Of a stretch of 64,000 nucleotides of DNA, positions 62,405 to 64,000 are shown one piece after another (within the stretch, counting starts at the first letter, position 1; every line of letters starts with the position of its first letter). Both the position numbers and the translations under genes were made by a program. The stretch is from Cyclobacteriaceae bacterium (GTDB taxonomy: Bacteria; Bacteroidota; Bacteroidia; Cytophagales; Cyclobacteriaceae). Location: positions 267,521 through 331,520 of the forward strand of contig JAEUUF010000015.1 of assembly GCA_016787645.1 (NCBI GenBank), written 5' to 3'. The notes under the pieces were generated by a model that had not been told where the DNA came from, did not search any database, and saw only the letters and a program-made list of their open reading frames with translations.

Positions 62405-63679
62405 ATGAAAGTGGACGTACTCCTGGGTCTCCAGTGGGGGGATGAAGGAAAAGGCAAGATTGTGGATGTGCTGGCTCCCCGTTACGATGTAGTGGCCCGC
62501 TTCCAGGGAGGACCCAATGCAGGGCATACGCTGGAGTTTGATGGTATCAAGCATGTGCTGCACCAGATTCCGTCAGGGATTTTCAGGAGCAAGACTCGAA
62601 ATGTCATTGGAAATGGAGTGGTCCTGGATCCAATCGTTTTTCAGACTGAGATCGGGAAATTGAGTAAGTATAATCTGGACGTCCGTTCCAATCTTTTTAT
62701 ATCGAAGAAGGCCACGCTGATTATACCCACTCACCGGCTGCTGGACCAAGCGCAGGAGAAAGCGAAAGGTGACGATAAGATAGGATCTACGCTGAAAGGT
62801 ATTGGCCCATCCTACCAGGACAAGATTGGACGGCAGGGACTGAGGGTGGGTGACGTGCTGTCTCCTTCCTTCCGGGAAAAGTTCAACAAGCTGGTCAATG
62901 TGCACATGGAGATACTCAAACTGCACGACGTATCCTTTGACTGGCCCGAGTTGGAAAAGGCGTTCATGGATGCCGTGAAATTTCTGAAAACGTTTAACCT
63001 CATTGACAGCGAGTACTTCCTGAACCAGGAGTTATCCGCGGGGTCCACGATCCTGGCAGAAGGCGCACAAGGATCATTGCTCGATATTGATTTTGGGAGT
63101 TATCCTTTCGTGACGAGTTCCAACACCGTAACCGCAGGGGCTTGCACCGGCCTGGGAATAGCCCCCCGGCACATCGGAGAGGTGTATGGAATTTTTAAGG
63201 CCTACAGTACCCGCGTGGGGAGTGGCCCTTTTCCGACAGAGTTGCTGAACGAAGAAGGTGAGGCGCTTCGAAAGGAGGGCAATGAATTTGGTTCTACCAC
63301 GGGTCGACCGAGACGTTGTGGCTGGATCGATATTCCATCGCTGAAATATTCGATCATGATCAATGGGGTAACGCAATTGCTGATGATGAAGGCCGACGTG
63401 TTGAGCATTTTTCCTTCCATCAAGGCGTGTGTGCGGTACCAGTTGGCCGATGGGAAGGTGACCGACCAGGTGCCTTACGAGCTGATTCATGAGCGGATCA
63501 CGCCCATCTATGAGGAGTTGAAGGGCTGGAATTGTAACTTGAAAGGGCTTAATGAGAAGGAATTGCCGATAGAGTTAGTCCATTATGTAGAATTCCTGGA
63601 GGCCCAGTTGGGGGTTCCTATCTCCCTGATATCCACGGGCCCAGACCGGAAAGAGACGATCCACCGGTTCAAGAAGTAG
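62405..63679 (+). CDS. purA: Adenylosuccinate synthetase
   Basis: A 424-residue PurA, with the P-loop GLQWGDEGKGKIVD at the start, QGGPNAGHT-like FQGGPNAGHTLEF, GIGPSYQDKIGRQGLR and the nucleotide-binding STGPDRKETI at the end. It converts IMP, aspartate and GTP to adenylosuccinate. It lies 48 bp after the STAS gene. Confidence 0.98.
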   Translation: MKVDVLLGLQWGDEGKGKIVDVLAPRYDVVARFQGGPNAGHTLEFDGIKHVLHQIPSGIFRSKTRNVIGNGVVLDPIVFQTEIGKLSKYNLDVRSNLFISKKATLIIPTHRLLDQAQEKAKGDDKIGSTLKGIGPSYQDKIGRQGLRVGDVLSPSFREKFNKLVNVHMEILKLHDVSFDWPELEKAFMDAVKFLKTFNLIDSEYFLNQELSAGSTILAEGAQGSLLDIDFGSYPFVTSSNTVTAGACTGLGIAPRHIGEVYGIFKAYSTRVGSGPFPTELLNEEGEALRKEGNEFGSTTGRPRRCGWIDIPSLKYSIMINGVTQLLMMKADVLSIFPSIKACVRYQLADGKVTDQVPYELIHERITPIYEELKGWNCNLKGLNEKELPIELVHYVEFLEAQLGVPISLISTGPDRKETIHRFKK

Positions 63680-63712
63680 GCCGGAGGCCTCAAAATTCTT
63701 TAAAATCGGGCA

Positions 63713-63742
63713 TTGCTTAATTGAATTTGCCTGTTACCTTTG
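63713..63742 (+). promoter_or_regulatory. Promoter (TTG - 19 bp - TACCTTTG)
   Basis: TTG at 63713-63715 and TACCTTTG at 63735-63742 form a full Bacteroidota-type promoter with 19-bp spacing. It lies in a gene-free region after purA, reading to the right edge. Confidence 0.7.
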
Positions 63743-64000
63743 CACTCCCTTTTGTAAAAGGGCCCTTACTGAGGCGTTGGAAAGGGTAGTATTGACAGGA
63801 TTTCTTAGGAAATCGCAGAGACCCGGCCGAACGGACTTGTTCCGGGGGGTGCAGGAGTCAAACGTTCTTTGAATAGATGGAATTGATAGCGGACCCGTTC
63901 TTACTCGATAGAGGGTAAGGGCGAGTTGATTCTTAAAATAGGAAGGTTAGACTGAAGCGAGAGCGGGGGTTTAGCCGGACAATAAGGAAAGATGAGGCCA
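63743..64000 (+). other. Probable leader of an rRNA operon (gene itself beyond the window)
   Basis: About 250 bp of GC-rich, non-coding sequence follow the promoter, with no frame of note. It includes ttctttgaatagatggaatt, similar to the words that precede 16S genes in Bacteroidota, and several paired segments. The 16S start (agagtttgat) is not reached. A different structured RNA is the alternative. Confidence 0.45.

Overview
The window reads as chromosomal DNA of a free-living member of the Bacteroidota, most likely the order Cytophagales (placement inferred from gene content, not from a 16S sequence). The supporting signs are: TAnnTTTG-type promoter elements instead of the sigma70 type (clearest before rpsT and at the right edge); starts that mostly lack a Shine-Dalgarno box; many small lipoproteins and secreted proteins with Bacteroidota-style domains (HmuY, DUF4199, DUF1684, DUF885, PD40-OmpA, TonB-C); and a balanced base composition broken by one AT-rich block.

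Layout. 1-3.5 kb: a DabB/DabA-type inorganic carbon transporter (dabB is cut by the left edge). 3.8-7.3 kb: a GGT-like lipoprotein and a secreted caspase-like peptidase. 7.3-7.6 kb: tRNA-Arg(CCT) with degenerate copies of its own 3' half downstream. 7.7-9.6 kb: a SolA-like oxidase and a TrhA/hemolysin III protein, then 420 bp of periodic sequence ending in CCCCTAA repeats. 10-15.3 kb: a DUF885 lipoprotein, an octaheme cytochrome with TPRs, a predicted envelope protein and a YHS lipoprotein. 15.3-20.8 kb: an AT-rich run of seven one-directional genes separated by related ~100-bp imperfect palindromes. It looks like an integron-type cassette array with no integrase in view, and it includes a HEPN/AbiU2-like protein and a duplicated gene end. 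20.8-26 kb: a TPR lipoprotein, an amidohydrolase, an NTF2-like protein and a HerA-like ATPase. 26-29.9 kb: a heme uptake locus (AraC regulator, TonB receptor, HmuY). 30-41.6 kb: mixed housekeeping and secreted enzymes (radC, rpsT, M1 and M24 peptidases, RidA, IscA-type protein, methylmalonyl-CoA epimerase) plus a 51-codon lipoprotein gene. 41.7-58.6 kb: thiL, acpH, lepA, folD, queE, a PD40-OmpA protein, hldD, queD, lpxB and the tig-clpP-clpX proteostasis cluster. 58.6-59.1 kb: tRNA-Leu(TAG) followed downstream by a 98-bp tandem array built from its own 3' half. 59.3-63.7 kb: rel, a Fur-family regulator, a STAS protein and purA. The right edge carries a strong promoter and a non-coding leader that probably leads into an rRNA operon.

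Most protein genes are ordinary. The unusual material is in the non-coding structure: the cassette-like array, the two tRNA genes with tandem copies of their own tails, the CCCCTAA/CACTGGG periodic tract, and three further word-repeat tracts beside coding genes.
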